From the NCBI RefSeq assembly GCF_947072685.1, contig NZ_CAMTIK010000001.1, positions 62,001-126,000 of the forward strand: 64,000 nucleotides of DNA, read 5' to 3'. Numbering within the stretch: the stretch's first letter is position 1; the number at the start of each line of letters is the position of its first letter. The position numbers were made by a program, and so were the translations under genes. Positions 40,074 through 52,224 of this stretch are shown here, piece by piece. The DNA comes from an uncultured Cetobacterium sp. (lineage in GTDB: Bacteria > Fusobacteriota > Fusobacteriia > Fusobacteriales > Fusobacteriaceae). The notes below the pieces were generated by a model that saw only the letters and a list, made by a program, of their open reading frames with translations, was not told the origin of the DNA and did not search any database.

Positions 40074-42035
40074 ATGAAAAAATTTATGCTTCTTATCATA
40101 ATTGCCAACATAGGAGTTTTGGGTCACTACTTCTATGAAACTGACAAAAATCCATTCAAAGAAATAACCAATTTAAAATTTACTGAAAATAAAAAGGAGG
40201 AACTTTCTATGCAAAACAATAGAAACGAAATAGCTACAAAATATAAATGGAACTTAGATGATATATATCCTAACTGGGAACTTTGGAATAAAGATTTGAT
40301 AGTTCTTAAAGAGATGATGGCAAAAATACCATCTTACAAGGACAAACTCTCTCAAAATCCAACGGTTTTTATTGAATTTATCGAACTTGAGGAAAAAACT
40401 TCAAGACTATTGGATAAAATATATCTTTATCCCTATCTTCAAAGAGATTTAGATTCTACAAATGAAGAAGCTTCTATAAAACTACAAGAGATTGAAAGTA
40501 TATATGCTAATTATTCGATTTCATCATCTTGGGTTACACCTGAAATTTTAACTATCCCTAAAGAAACTATGATTGCTTGGATTGATACTAATCCTATTTT
40601 AGAGCCCAATAGATTCCCTTTGATGGAGATATATAGACTTCAAGAACACGTTTTATCATCTGATAAAGAAAGACTTCTATCATACTTTGGACAATATTTA
40701 GGTGTTCCTTCCGACATATACAGTGAACTTTCAACCTCTGACATCAAATGGAATGAGATTGAACTTGCAGATGGAACAAAACTTCCAGTTACAAATGCCG
40801 CTTATTCAAAGATTGTGTCTACTGACAGAAATCAAGAGGATAGAAAAAAAGCTTTTGAAGCTCTATATAACTCTTTTAATGTAAATAAAAATACATATGC
40901 TTCCATATATAAAAGTATACTTCAAAGAGATTTTGCATCTGCACAATCTAGAAACTATTCTAATAGTTTAGACAAAGCTTTAAATCCTAAAGATATCCCG
41001 ATTGAAGTTTATAAAACCTTAATCGAATCCACAAAAGAGAATACTTCTCCATTAAAAAGATATATCTCTCTTAGAAAAAAAGCTTTAAATCTTAAAGACT
41101 ATCACTACTATGACAATTCAATCAATATTGTTAACTACAACAAAGAGTTCTCATATGAAGAAGCTAAAGATTATGTTTTAGAGTCTGTAAAACCTCTTGG
41201 GGATAGTTATTATGATGGTTTAAATACAGCTTTAGGTGAAGGGTGGCTCGATGTCTATGAAACTCCTAATAAAAGAAGTGGAGCTTACTCTATAAATATC
41301 TATGATGTACATCCATATATGCTTTTAAATTATAATGGAACTATGGATGCTGTATTTACTCTTGCACATGAACTTGGTCATACTATGCACTCTATGCTTT
41401 CCACTAAAAACCAGCCTTATCCTATCAGTAGTTACACTATATTTGTTGCTGAGGTCGCTTCAACATTCAATGAAAGACTGCTTCTGGATAATATGCTAAA
41501 AAAAACAACTGACTCTAAAGAGAGAATAGCTTTAATTGAACAGGCTATCGGCGGAATTGTTGGAACTTACTATATTCAAACTCTATTTGCTGATTATGAA
41601 TATCAAGCCCATCAAATAGTTGAAAATGGCGGAGCTATCACCCCAGATATTTTAAATAACATTATGTCCAACTTATTTTTAGAATATTTTGGAGATGAAA
41701 TGACGATGGATGAATTACAAAAAATTATATGGGCTAGAATTCCTCATTTTTATAACTCACCATATTACGTATATCAGTACGCTACAAGCTTTGCATCATC
41801 TGCTAATCTATACAATAGAATAACTGATGATAAATATACTCTTGAAGAGAGAGAGGCATCTAAAGCGGCCTATCTTGAACTGCTAAAATCTGGTGGCAAC
41901 GACCATCCTATGAATCAGTTAAAAAAAGCTGGAGTAGATCTGAGTAAAAAAGACACTTTTTTAGCTGTCGCAACTGAATTTAATAGACTTCTAGACCTTT
42001 TAGAAGAGGAGTTAAAAAAAGAGAAAGGAGAATAA
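40074..42035 (+). CDS. pepF: Oligoendopeptidase F (M3 metallopeptidase), possible dual start (40074 or 40209)
   Basis: HELGHTMH zinc motif; N-terminus ATKYKWNLDDIYPNWELW. Extra 45-aa N-terminal hydrophobic extension. Confidence 0.93.
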   Translation: MKKFMLLIIIANIGVLGHYFYETDKNPFKEITNLKFTENKKEELSMQNNRNEIATKYKWNLDDIYPNWELWNKDLIVLKEMMAKIPSYKDKLSQNPTVFIEFIELEEKTSRLLDKIYLYPYLQRDLDSTNEEASIKLQEIESIYANYSISSSWVTPEILTIPKETMIAWIDTNPILEPNRFPLMEIYRLQEHVLSSDKERLLSYFGQYLGVPSDIYSELSTSDIKWNEIELADGTKLPVTNAAYSKIVSTDRNQEDRKKAFEALYNSFNVNKNTYASIYKSILQRDFASAQSRNYSNSLDKALNPKDIPIEVYKTLIESTKENTSPLKRYISLRKKALNLKDYHYYDNSINIVNYNKEFSYEEAKDYVLESVKPLGDSYYDGLNTALGEGWLDVYETPNKRSGAYSINIYDVHPYMLLNYNGTMDAVFTLAHELGHTMHSMLSTKNQPYPISSYTIFVAEVASTFNERLLLDNMLKKTTDSKERIALIEQAIGGIVGTYYIQTLFADYEYQAHQIVENGGAITPDILNNIMSNLFLEYFGDEMTMDELQKIIWARIPHFYNSPYYVYQYATSFASSANLYNRITDDKYTLEEREASKAAYLELLKSGGNDHPMNQLKKAGVDLSKKDTFLAVATEFNRLLDLLEEELKKEKGE

Positions 42036-42038
42036 TTT

Positions 42039-43754
42039 ATGATTCTATTACAAGGTATTTATAATTTTTTAAAATTTGTTATTAGAGAAATTTCATCCAT
42101 GCTTATTAAATTTATTTTCTTTATATTTTTAATTATTTTGGCTTTTAATTATTTTTCTAAAACTAAAAAATCTCCTGTTACAACAAAGACATATTTAAAG
42201 GTTGATCTTTCAAAAGAGTTTAAGGATACTTTTATTCAATCACCTTTGAGTCTTAGCCCTAATTCTCTAAATTTTTATCAACTTTTAAATAGAGTTTCTG
42301 CTTCAAAAGATGATGACAATATTCTGGGAATAATTTTATTTCTTGATGGAAACACACTCAATCGAACTCAGATTGGTGAATTAGGCGAATGCTTGAAAAA
42401 GTTTAAAGCAACAAATAAGCCAATATACTCATATGGTGCATACATGGATAATAACACTCTTCTGTTAAGCAGTTATTCCACTGAATCTATTATGCCACCA
42501 TCAGAATCTACCGCTGTTAATATAACTGGATATATTAAAGATTTACCTTACTACAAAGATCTCACAGAAAAATTAGGAATAGAGGTCAATGTTGTACATG
42601 TTGGTGATTTTAAAACATATGGTGAGAACTATACAAGAAGTGAGATGTCTCCTGAAAATAGACTGGATTTAAAAAGAATTTTAAATAAAGGTTATTCTTT
42701 TTTCATCGAAGATATCTCTAAAAATTTATCATTTGACATAGAGAAATTTAATACTTTAACTCTTTCTGGAGATTTAATGGGAGAAAGTTCCTCTATTTTA
42801 AATAAAAATAAGTTGATTACTTCATTAGCTTATTGGGAAAACTTTAAAAAAGAAAAAAAGATAGAATCTTTAACTGAAATTGGAGATTATAGTCTTCCTA
42901 AAGAACGTCTATCTAAAAATCAAATAGCTATTATTTATGCTGAAGGAGAAATTAACTATTCTAGTTCTAGAAATCCAACTTCAAATACAATCACCCCAGA
43001 TAAAATAATTCCTATTTTAGAAAAAGTTGAAAAAGATAAAAATATTAAAGGTGTTATCTTGAGAGTCAACTCCCCTGGTGGATCAGCCCTTGCATCTGAT
43101 ATCATATATAATAGTGTTAAAAAAATGACAAAACCTGTCTATGTATCTATTGGAAGTGTTGCTGCTTCTGGTGGTTACTATATATCTACCGCAGCCACAA
43201 AAATTTTTGCTAATAAAGATAGTATTACTGGTTCAATAGGGGTAGTTAGCTTAATTCCGAATTTCAAAAAATTAAGTGAAAAAGTGGGTGTAAATATTGA
43301 GGGTATATCTTTGGGGAAATTTGCTGATCTATACTCTTTAACCGCTGAAATGACTCCTGAAAGAAAAGAAAAGATATACAACTCAAATTTAAAAGTTTAC
43401 AATGAATTTTTAAATAAAGTTGCTTACGGTAGAAATCTTCCTTTAAATGATGTCGAAAAAATTGCACAAGGTAAAGTTTGGCTGGGTGAAGAAGCTATAA
43501 ATATAGGTCTTGTTGATTCTATTGGTGGTATCAATACGACAATTGAAACTTTGGCTTCTGATTTAAATATACAAGAGAACTACTCTGTAACTGAAATTCC
43601 TTATGAAGAGGATTTCAAATCTATGTTTGAATCAAATTTCTTTCCTATACAGACTTTACTAAATCTTAGACTTTTAGATAAAAGTGATTTAATGAAAACT
43701 TTAATTAAAGAGGATGAACTTTTATTTAAGCCTATTTTATACATGAGCTTTTAA
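42039..43754 (+). CDS. sppA: Signal peptide peptidase SppA (S49)
   Basis: N-terminal TM, GVILRVNSPGGSALASDIIYNSVKKMTKPVYVSIGSVAASGGYYISTAATKIFANKDSITGSIGV. Confidence 0.94.
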   Translation: MILLQGIYNFLKFVIREISSMLIKFIFFIFLIILAFNYFSKTKKSPVTTKTYLKVDLSKEFKDTFIQSPLSLSPNSLNFYQLLNRVSASKDDDNILGIILFLDGNTLNRTQIGELGECLKKFKATNKPIYSYGAYMDNNTLLLSSYSTESIMPPSESTAVNITGYIKDLPYYKDLTEKLGIEVNVVHVGDFKTYGENYTRSEMSPENRLDLKRILNKGYSFFIEDISKNLSFDIEKFNTLTLSGDLMGESSSILNKNKLITSLAYWENFKKEKKIESLTEIGDYSLPKERLSKNQIAIIYAEGEINYSSSRNPTSNTITPDKIIPILEKVEKDKNIKGVILRVNSPGGSALASDIIYNSVKKMTKPVYVSIGSVAASGGYYISTAATKIFANKDSITGSIGVVSLIPNFKKLSEKVGVNIEGISLGKFADLYSLTAEMTPERKEKIYNSNLKVYNEFLNKVAYGRNLPLNDVEKIAQGKVWLGEEAINIGLVDSIGGINTTIETLASDLNIQENYSVTEIPYEEDFKSMFESNFFPIQTLLNLRLLDKSDLMKTLIKEDELLFKPILYMSF

Positions 43755-43829
43755 ATCTGTAGTTGAAAATTCCTTCTTCTATATGATATAATCATAACAA
43801 TTACATAATAAATTCTAGGAGGGGTTAAA

Positions 43830-44183
43830 TTGGTTAGAAAAATAAAAGGACAAAAAGCTACTGGAGGAAACTCTCAAGCTGATATATTAAGACAAGCTCA
43901 AGCTATGCAACAAGAAATGCTTGCTGTACAAGATTCTTTAAAAGGAAAAGAGGTTGAAGCTTCTGTTGGTGGTGGAGCTGTTATTGTTAAAGCTAACGGA
44001 CAAAAAGATATCGTTTCTATTAAAATATCTGAAGAAACTATAAAAGATGCTATTGAAGATAAAGAGATGTTAGAGGACTTAATTCTTTCTGCTGTTACTG
44101 AAGCTATGAGACAAGCTGATGAGTTGGCTGAAAAAGAGATGTCTGCTGTTACTGGTGGAATCAACATCCCTGGACTATTCTAG
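43830..44183 (+). CDS. YbaB/EbfC nucleoid-associated protein family (TTG start)
   Basis: KGKEVEASVGGGAVIVKANGQKDIVSIKISEE..; SD AGGAGGGG upstream of TTG at 43830. Confidence 0.92.
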   Translation: MVRKIKGQKATGGNSQADILRQAQAMQQEMLAVQDSLKGKEVEASVGGGAVIVKANGQKDIVSIKISEETIKDAIEDKEMLEDLILSAVTEAMRQADELAEKEMSAVTGGINIPGLF

Positions 44184-44193
44184 TTTGAATTTT

Positions 44194-44228
44194 AAAGCAC
44201 CGATACTATTGTGTTGGTGCTTTTTTTT
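44194..44228 (+). terminator. Intrinsic terminator downstream of ybaB-family gene
   Basis: AAAGCACC..GGTGCTTTTTTTT. Confidence 0.82.
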
Positions 44229-44285
44229 ACATCAAATTTATGATATAATTAACTTAAAATACTATATTTATGGGTGGTTTTTTCA

Positions 44286-44924
44286 ATGGAAAATAAAAAA
44301 TACAAGAGGTATGGTTTAGTTCTATACTACTTATTAAAAATTATTTCAAAAACTATGAAAGTAGAAGTTATCAAAAGCTCATTGATTAAAGATGGAGAAG
44401 GTTATGTCTGTGGATTTTGGCACAATAAACTTGTTGGTGCATCCTTAGGACTAATTAATATATCACAAAATAAAGCTGTTTTAGCGAGTCCATCTAAAGA
44501 TGGTGAATTGATCTCTATCCCACTTGAAAAAATGGGTTTTACAGTTGTTAGAGGCTCTTCTGGAAAAGATTCCATCAAATCAGTTTTAAAGTTAATAAAA
44601 CTTATAAAGGATGGGTATAGTATTGGGACTCCGTTAGATGGCCCAAAAGGTCCTATTTACCAAGTTAAATCTGGAATGATATATCTTGCCCAAAAATCTG
44701 GGAACGCTATTCTTCCGGTTGGAGTCGCCTTCAGTAATAAGTGGACTTTTGAAAAAGCTTGGGATAAATTCCAAATGCCAAAACCTTTTTCTAAAATGGT
44801 CTGTATTCTTGGAGATCCTATTTTTATCCCTGAAAATGCTGAAAAAGAGCATTATTTAGATATTGTCAGAGATACTCTACTTGAATTAGACAAAGAAGCT
44901 GAAATGAAATTAGGAAAAAAATAA
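44286..44924 (+). CDS. DUF374 / lysophospholipid acyltransferase-like family protein
   Basis: VCGFWHNKLVGASLGL, VVRGSSGKDSIKSVLKLIKLIKDGYSIGTPLDGPKGPIYQVKSGMIYLAQKSGNAILPVGVAFS. Confidence 0.85.
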   Translation: MENKKYKRYGLVLYYLLKIISKTMKVEVIKSSLIKDGEGYVCGFWHNKLVGASLGLINISQNKAVLASPSKDGELISIPLEKMGFTVVRGSSGKDSIKSVLKLIKLIKDGYSIGTPLDGPKGPIYQVKSGMIYLAQKSGNAILPVGVAFSNKWTFEKAWDKFQMPKPFSKMVCILGDPIFIPENAEKEHYLDIVRDTLLELDKEAEMKLGKK

Positions 44925-44948
44925 AAAATATTTGAAAGGAGATTATAA

Positions 44949-46871
44949 ATGAGTAAAAATTTTTATGTGACTACACCGATATATTATGTTAATGGGGATC
45001 CACATGTTGGAAGTGCCTATACTACAATCGCTGCTGATGTTATTGCTAAGTATAAAAAATCGATGGGATTTGATGTTTTCTTTTTAACAGGAACTGACGA
45101 GCATGGACAAAAAGTAGAGGAGGCTGCAAAGACAAGAGGTCTTACACCTCAAGCTTGGACTGATTCTATGGCTCCTAGATTCATCGATATGTGGAAAGCT
45201 TTAGATGTAAATTATACAGATTTTATAAGAACTACTGAACCAAGACATAAAGAAGCCGTTAAAAAAATCTTAAAAACAGTTCATGATAAAGGAGATATTT
45301 ATAAGGGTGAATATGAAGGTAAATATTGTGTTTCTTGTGAAACTTTTGTTCCTGAAAATCAAATTGTAAATGGTAATCACTGTCCTGATTGTGGAAAGGA
45401 ATTAAGAACAGTTAAAGAGGAGTCTTACTTCTTCAAAATGTCTAAATATCAAGATATATTGTTAGATTATATAGAAAAACATCCCGACTTTATTCTTCCT
45501 CACTCTAGAAAAAATGAGGTTGTTTCATTTATAAAACAGGGATTACAAGATCTTTCAATCTCTAGAAATACTTTTGAATGGGGAATTCCCATTGAGTTTG
45601 CTCCAGGACATATAACTTACGTTTGGTTTGATGCCCTAACAAATTACCTGACTGCTGTTGGATATGAAAATAATCCCGAGCTCTTCGATAAGTTTTGGAA
45701 TAACTCTGAAGTTGTGCATCTTTTAGGAAAAGATATTTTGAGATTCCACGCTATTATATGGCCTTGTATGCTTCTATCAGCTGGAATAAAACTTCCTAAT
45801 AAAATTGTAGCACACGGTTGGTGGACTTCTGAAGGAGAAAAAATGTCAAAATCTAAAGGGAATGTTGTTGCTCCCTTAGATGAAGTAAAAAAATATGGTG
45901 TCGATGCTTTTAGATACTGCTTGATGAGAGAGGTTAATTTTGGAAATGATGGAGATTACTCAACACCTTCTATCGTAACAAGAATTAATTCCGATCTTGC
46001 AAATGATTTGGGAAATCTTTTAAATAGAACTTTAGGTATGTATGGAAAATACTTCAATGGAGTCATCGTTAAAGCCAATGCTTTAGATGATGTCGACTCA
46101 TCTGTTAAAATACTGTGGGAAGAAACTCTTAATCTTGTTGATTACCATATGAACAGGGTTGAATTTTCAAAAGCATTAGAAGCTATCTGGAAATTTATCT
46201 CTAGAATGAATAAATATGTTGATGAGACTGCACCTTGGTTATTAATAAAAGATGAAGCAAAAAAAGAAAGACTTGGAACAGTTATGAATTTTCTTGTTCA
46301 ATCGCTTTACAAAGTTGCTGTATTAACTGCTCCTTATATGCCAACGGCTTCTCAAAAGATTTGGAATCAACTTGGTTTTGAGCAAGATATTATGGATACA
46401 AAGATAGAGAGTATCAAAGGATGGGATCTTTTAACTGAAGGGCATGTTCTTGGAACTCCTGAACCAATTTTCCCTAGATTAGAGGTTGAGAAAAAAGAAG
46501 CTAAAAAAGATCCTTTATCTATAAATGAAGAGTTAGAAGTAGAAAATCCAATTGAAATTGCTGATTTTGATAAAATTGATATTCAAGTTGTAGAAATTTT
46601 AGAAGCTTCAAATATTGAAGGAGCTGATAAACTTCTTAAATTCAAAGTAAAAACAGCGAATGAAGTTAGACAAATCGTTTCAGGAATTGCAAAATATTAC
46701 CCAGCACCAGAAGAATTGATAGGTAAAAAAGTACTTGCTATTTTAAACCTTCCATCGGTTAAGTTAAGAGGGGTTCTTTCTCAGGGGATGCTTTTAAGCT
46801 CAACTGAAAAGAAAAAACTTAAACTTGTAGAAGTTGATTCAAGTGTAAAAATAGGTTCGAAAATAAAATAA
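44949..46871 (+). CDS. metG: Methionyl-tRNA synthetase with C-terminal tRNA-binding domain
   Basis: TTPIYYVNGDPHVGSAYTTIAADVIAKYKK, CVSCETF..CPDCGKE, KMSKSKGN, C-terminal EMAPII-like domain. Confidence 0.98.
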   Translation: MSKNFYVTTPIYYVNGDPHVGSAYTTIAADVIAKYKKSMGFDVFFLTGTDEHGQKVEEAAKTRGLTPQAWTDSMAPRFIDMWKALDVNYTDFIRTTEPRHKEAVKKILKTVHDKGDIYKGEYEGKYCVSCETFVPENQIVNGNHCPDCGKELRTVKEESYFFKMSKYQDILLDYIEKHPDFILPHSRKNEVVSFIKQGLQDLSISRNTFEWGIPIEFAPGHITYVWFDALTNYLTAVGYENNPELFDKFWNNSEVVHLLGKDILRFHAIIWPCMLLSAGIKLPNKIVAHGWWTSEGEKMSKSKGNVVAPLDEVKKYGVDAFRYCLMREVNFGNDGDYSTPSIVTRINSDLANDLGNLLNRTLGMYGKYFNGVIVKANALDDVDSSVKILWEETLNLVDYHMNRVEFSKALEAIWKFISRMNKYVDETAPWLLIKDEAKKERLGTVMNFLVQSLYKVAVLTAPYMPTASQKIWNQLGFEQDIMDTKIESIKGWDLLTEGHVLGTPEPIFPRLEVEKKEAKKDPLSINEELEVENPIEIADFDKIDIQVVEILEASNIEGADKLLKFKVKTANEVRQIVSGIAKYYPAPEELIGKKVLAILNLPSVKLRGVLSQGMLLSSTEKKKLKLVEVDSSVKIGSKIK

Positions 46872-46889
46872 ATTTTAGGGGGAAATATA

Positions 46890-47768
46890 ATGAAAAAAGT
46901 TACTAAAGCTATTATACCAGCAGCAGGTTTAGGAACAAGGGTTTTACCTGCTACAAAAGCTCAACCGAAGGAGATGCTTGTCATTGTTGACAAGCCTTCT
47001 CTTCAATACATTGTGGAAGAATTAGTTCAATCTGGAATTACAGATATCGTAATTGTTACTGGTAGAAATAAAAACTCTATCGAAGATCATTTTGATTTTT
47101 CATATGAACTTGAAAATACTCTTGAAAAAGATGGTAAGTTTGAACTGTTAAAAAAAATTGATGATATTTCGAGTATGGCCAATATCTACTACGTGAGACA
47201 AAACCATCCTTTAGGTTTGGGACATGCTATTTTAAAGGCTAAATCTTTTATTGGTAACGAGCCTTTTCTTATCGCTCTTGGGGACGATATCGTTCACAAT
47301 CCCGAAGCTCCTGTTGCCAAGCAACTCATAGATGTCTATGAAAAATATGGATCTAGTGTTATCGGGGTTCAAGAGGTTGAAAACAAAGATGTGTCAAAAT
47401 ATGGAATTGTTAAACCATCTAACACATTGGATCAAGATACTGTTGAAATAGTTGATTTTATTGAAAAACCAAGTATTGAAGAAGCGCCTTCTAATTTCGC
47501 CTGTCTAGGAAGATACCTTCTTTCTGGAGATATCTTTGATTATTTAGAGAAAACTGAACCTGGAAAAGGTGGGGAGATTCAACTTACTGACGCTATTTTA
47601 AAAATGATCCATGACGAAAAAAAAGTTGTTGCCTATAATTTTAAAGGAAAAAGATACGATATAGGAAATAAAATTGGTCTTCTTAAAGCCAATATCGAAT
47701 TCGGCCTTAGAAATGAAGAGACTAGGAATGATTTGATCAAATATCTAAAAGAGGAGATTAAATTCTAA
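46890..47768 (+). CDS. galU: UTP--glucose-1-phosphate uridylyltransferase
   Basis: KAIIPAAGLGTRVLPATKAQPKEMLVIVDKPSLQYIVEELVQSGI. Confidence 0.96.
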   Translation: MKKVTKAIIPAAGLGTRVLPATKAQPKEMLVIVDKPSLQYIVEELVQSGITDIVIVTGRNKNSIEDHFDFSYELENTLEKDGKFELLKKIDDISSMANIYYVRQNHPLGLGHAILKAKSFIGNEPFLIALGDDIVHNPEAPVAKQLIDVYEKYGSSVIGVQEVENKDVSKYGIVKPSNTLDQDTVEIVDFIEKPSIEEAPSNFACLGRYLLSGDIFDYLEKTEPGKGGEIQLTDAILKMIHDEKKVVAYNFKGKRYDIGNKIGLLKANIEFGLRNEETRNDLIKYLKEEIKF

Positions 47769-47771
47769 TAG

Positions 47772-49397
<1,626 letters not shown>

Positions 49398-49411
49398 GGG
49401 GAGGATTAAAA

Positions 49412-51112
49412 ATGGATAAATTTACTTTAGAAAACTATAACATATGGCTTAATTCAGAATATATTGATACAAAAGATAGAATTGACTTAAAATCTATTGA
49501 AAATAATCCGCAGGAAATTGAGGATAGGTTTTATACTAATTTAAGTTTTGGTACCGGTGGTATGAGAGGTGTTAGAGGAGTGGGTATAAACAGAATTAAT
49601 AAATATACTATTCGAAAAGCAACCCAAGGTCTAGCTAACTATATCCTTAAAACTACTGATGAAAATGGTAAAAAAATGGGAGTAGCTATCGCTTACGATT
49701 GTAGAATTGGTTCAGAAGAGTATGCTCTTAATACCGCATTAGTTCTTGCTGGAAATGGTATAAAATCTTATCTTTTTAAGTCTCTAAGATCAACTCCAGA
49801 ACTATCTTTTGCCGTTAGAGAATTAAAAGCCATTGCTGGGGTTGTTGTTACAGCTTCTCATAATCCACAGGAATACAATGGATATAAAGTTTACTGGAAG
49901 GATGGATGCCAAATTATCGAGCCTCAAGCTAGTGGTATTGTGAATATGGTCAATGATGTTAAATCTTTTGATGATATTAAAATTATGGATAAAAATCTAG
50001 CTTTTGAAAAAGGACTTGTTGAGTATATTGATGAGTGCATGGATACTAATTTTTTAGAAGCAGTTAAACAACAGATTATTCATAATGATATTCCTGGAAA
50101 AAAAGATTTTAAAATTGTTTATTCCCCTCTTCATGGAACTGGTGGAAGACCTGTTAAAAGAATTTTTTCTGAAACTGGTTTTAACTCTGTCTTTGTTGTT
50201 CCTGAACAAGAGCAACCAGATGGAAATTTTCCCACTTGTTCATACGCAAACCCTGAGGATCCTGCTGTTTTTAAATTGAGTATAGATTTAGCTAATAAAG
50301 TTGGAGCTGATATTTGTATGGCAAATGATCCTGATGCCGATCGAATTGGAGTTGCCGTTAAAGATTCCAATAATAACTGGATATATCCTAATGGAAATCA
50401 AATCGGACTTCTATTGATGAATTATATTCTTGAAAATAAGAAAAATATTCCTAAAAATGGTGCCGTTATCTCCACTGTAGTTTCTACACCTATGCTTGAT
50501 ATTATTGCCAAGGAAAAAAATATCAAAATTTTTAGAACATTGACTGGTTTTAAATTTATTGGAGAAAAAATAAGAGAGTTCGAAGAAGGAATTTATGACG
50601 CCACTTTTTTGATGGGGTTTGAAGAGTCTTATGGATATCTAGTAGGGACCCATGCTCGTGATAAGGATGCAGTTGTGTCAACTCTTCTTATCGCTGAAAT
50701 GGCAGCATACTACGCTAGTTTAGACTCTTCTATTCCTTGTGAACTTGAAAAACTTTATAAAAAATTTGGTTTTTATAGAGAAGGTATTCTAGCAGTTACT
50801 AAAAAAGGTAAAGATGGAGTTGAGGCCATCTCTAAAATAATGACTAATTTGAGAGAAAATGAATTCAAAACTCTTTTAGATAAAAAAGTAATTAAAAAGA
50901 TAGACTTTGAATCTGAAATTATTGAGCCCATTCCCCTTCCAAAATCAAATGTTATTCAATTTGTTTTGGAAGATAATACATATATAACTGCTAGACCTTC
51001 TGGAACGGAACCTAAAATTAAATATTATTTCTGTGTTGTTGACTCAACAGAGGAGAAAGCTAATGAAAAGTTAGCTAAAACTATGAAAGACTTTGAAACT
51101 TTCATCGGTTAA
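49412..51112 (+). CDS. pgm: Phospho-sugar mutase (phosphoglucomutase/phosphomannomutase family)
   Basis: GTGGMRGVRGVGINRINKYTIRKATQGLANYI, VVVTASHNPQEYNGYKVY, ANDPDADRIGVAV, ARPSGTEPKIKYY. Confidence 0.93.
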   Translation: MDKFTLENYNIWLNSEYIDTKDRIDLKSIENNPQEIEDRFYTNLSFGTGGMRGVRGVGINRINKYTIRKATQGLANYILKTTDENGKKMGVAIAYDCRIGSEEYALNTALVLAGNGIKSYLFKSLRSTPELSFAVRELKAIAGVVVTASHNPQEYNGYKVYWKDGCQIIEPQASGIVNMVNDVKSFDDIKIMDKNLAFEKGLVEYIDECMDTNFLEAVKQQIIHNDIPGKKDFKIVYSPLHGTGGRPVKRIFSETGFNSVFVVPEQEQPDGNFPTCSYANPEDPAVFKLSIDLANKVGADICMANDPDADRIGVAVKDSNNNWIYPNGNQIGLLLMNYILENKKNIPKNGAVISTVVSTPMLDIIAKEKNIKIFRTLTGFKFIGEKIREFEEGIYDATFLMGFEESYGYLVGTHARDKDAVVSTLLIAEMAAYYASLDSSIPCELEKLYKKFGFYREGILAVTKKGKDGVEAISKIMTNLRENEFKTLLDKKVIKKIDFESEIIEPIPLPKSNVIQFVLEDNTYITARPSGTEPKIKYYFCVVDSTEEKANEKLAKTMKDFETFIG

Positions 51113-51127
51113 AATGGAGGAATTTTT

Positions 51128-52207
51128 ATGTTAAATGGAATTTATATACATATTCCGTTCTGCTTAAACAAATGTAATTACTGCGATTTTTTATCTTTTA
51201 AATCAACAGTTGAAGAGAGAGAAAAATATGTAACCGCTCTTATTGAAGAGATCAATATGTATCCTAAATTCTCTTTGAACACTGTTTACTTTGGTGGAGG
51301 GACTCCGTCCCTTCTAACTCCTGAACAAGTTTCAAGAATTTTATCCAATTTAAATATCAGTGAAAATGCAGAAATTACCTTAGAAGTTAATCCTAAAACT
51401 GTAAATCTTGAAAAATTTAAAAGTTTTAGAAAGTCTGGTATAAATAGAGTCAGTATAGGAATCCAAAGCTTTGATAGTGAAAATTTAAAAACACTGGGAC
51501 GAATGCACTCCTCTGCTGAAGGCGAGGAGGCTTTCTTTTTAGCAAGAAAAGCTGGATTTGAAAATATAAGTTTAGATTTAATGTTCTCTCTTCCCAATCA
51601 AAGTTTAGAGAATTTGAAATTTGATTTAAAAAAACTCTTCTCCTTAAAACCAGAGCACTTTTCAATCTACTCCCTTATTTGGGAAGAGGGGACTGAATTC
51701 TTTACTAAGCTTGAAAAAGGAGAATACAAGGAAACTGATAATGATTTAGAAGCATCCATGTATGAAGTAATTATTGAAGAGGCAGAAAAACAAGGTTATA
51801 TACAGTATGAAATTTCAAATTTCTGTCTCCCTGGGAAAAGAGCTCTTCATAACACAAAATATTGGAAAAATGAGGAATATTTAGGTGTTGGTTTAGGAGC
51901 ATCCGGATACTATAATGACATACGTTATAAAAATGACTTAACCTTTCCTGAATATTATGGTAAGATATCTAATGGTATAAAACCTATTTTTGAAGAGGAA
52001 TTTGTATCTCCTGATGAAAAAGAAGTTTATGAATATATACTCGGTCTAAGAGTTATTCCTGATGGTATTTTTCCTAAGGGAAAATCTCTCTCTCTTTGCG
52101 AAACATTGGTTGAAAAAGGATTTCTTATAAAGAAAAATGCTAATAACTACACTCTTTCTAAAAAGGGTATTCTTATGGCCAACGATGTTTTTAGTGAATT
52201 TATATAA
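51128..52207 (+). CDS. hemW: HemW-type radical SAM heme chaperone (HemN-like)
   Basis: GIYIHIPFCLNKCNYCDF, VYFGGGTPSLL, GVGLGASGY. Confidence 0.92.
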   Translation: MLNGIYIHIPFCLNKCNYCDFLSFKSTVEEREKYVTALIEEINMYPKFSLNTVYFGGGTPSLLTPEQVSRILSNLNISENAEITLEVNPKTVNLEKFKSFRKSGINRVSIGIQSFDSENLKTLGRMHSSAEGEEAFFLARKAGFENISLDLMFSLPNQSLENLKFDLKKLFSLKPEHFSIYSLIWEEGTEFFTKLEKGEYKETDNDLEASMYEVIIEEAEKQGYIQYEISNFCLPGKRALHNTKYWKNEEYLGVGLGASGYYNDIRYKNDLTFPEYYGKISNGIKPIFEEEFVSPDEKEVYEYILGLRVIPDGIFPKGKSLSLCETLVEKGFLIKKNANNYTLSKKGILMANDVFSEFI

Positions 52208-52224
52208 TTTTTTAGGAGGATTTT

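Noticed and set aside
44231-44286. Possible T-box or riboswitch ahead of metG/DUF374
   Set aside because: The gap is too short and lacks any T-box-like sequence; it contains only a terminator from the previous gene and a promoter-like AT tract.
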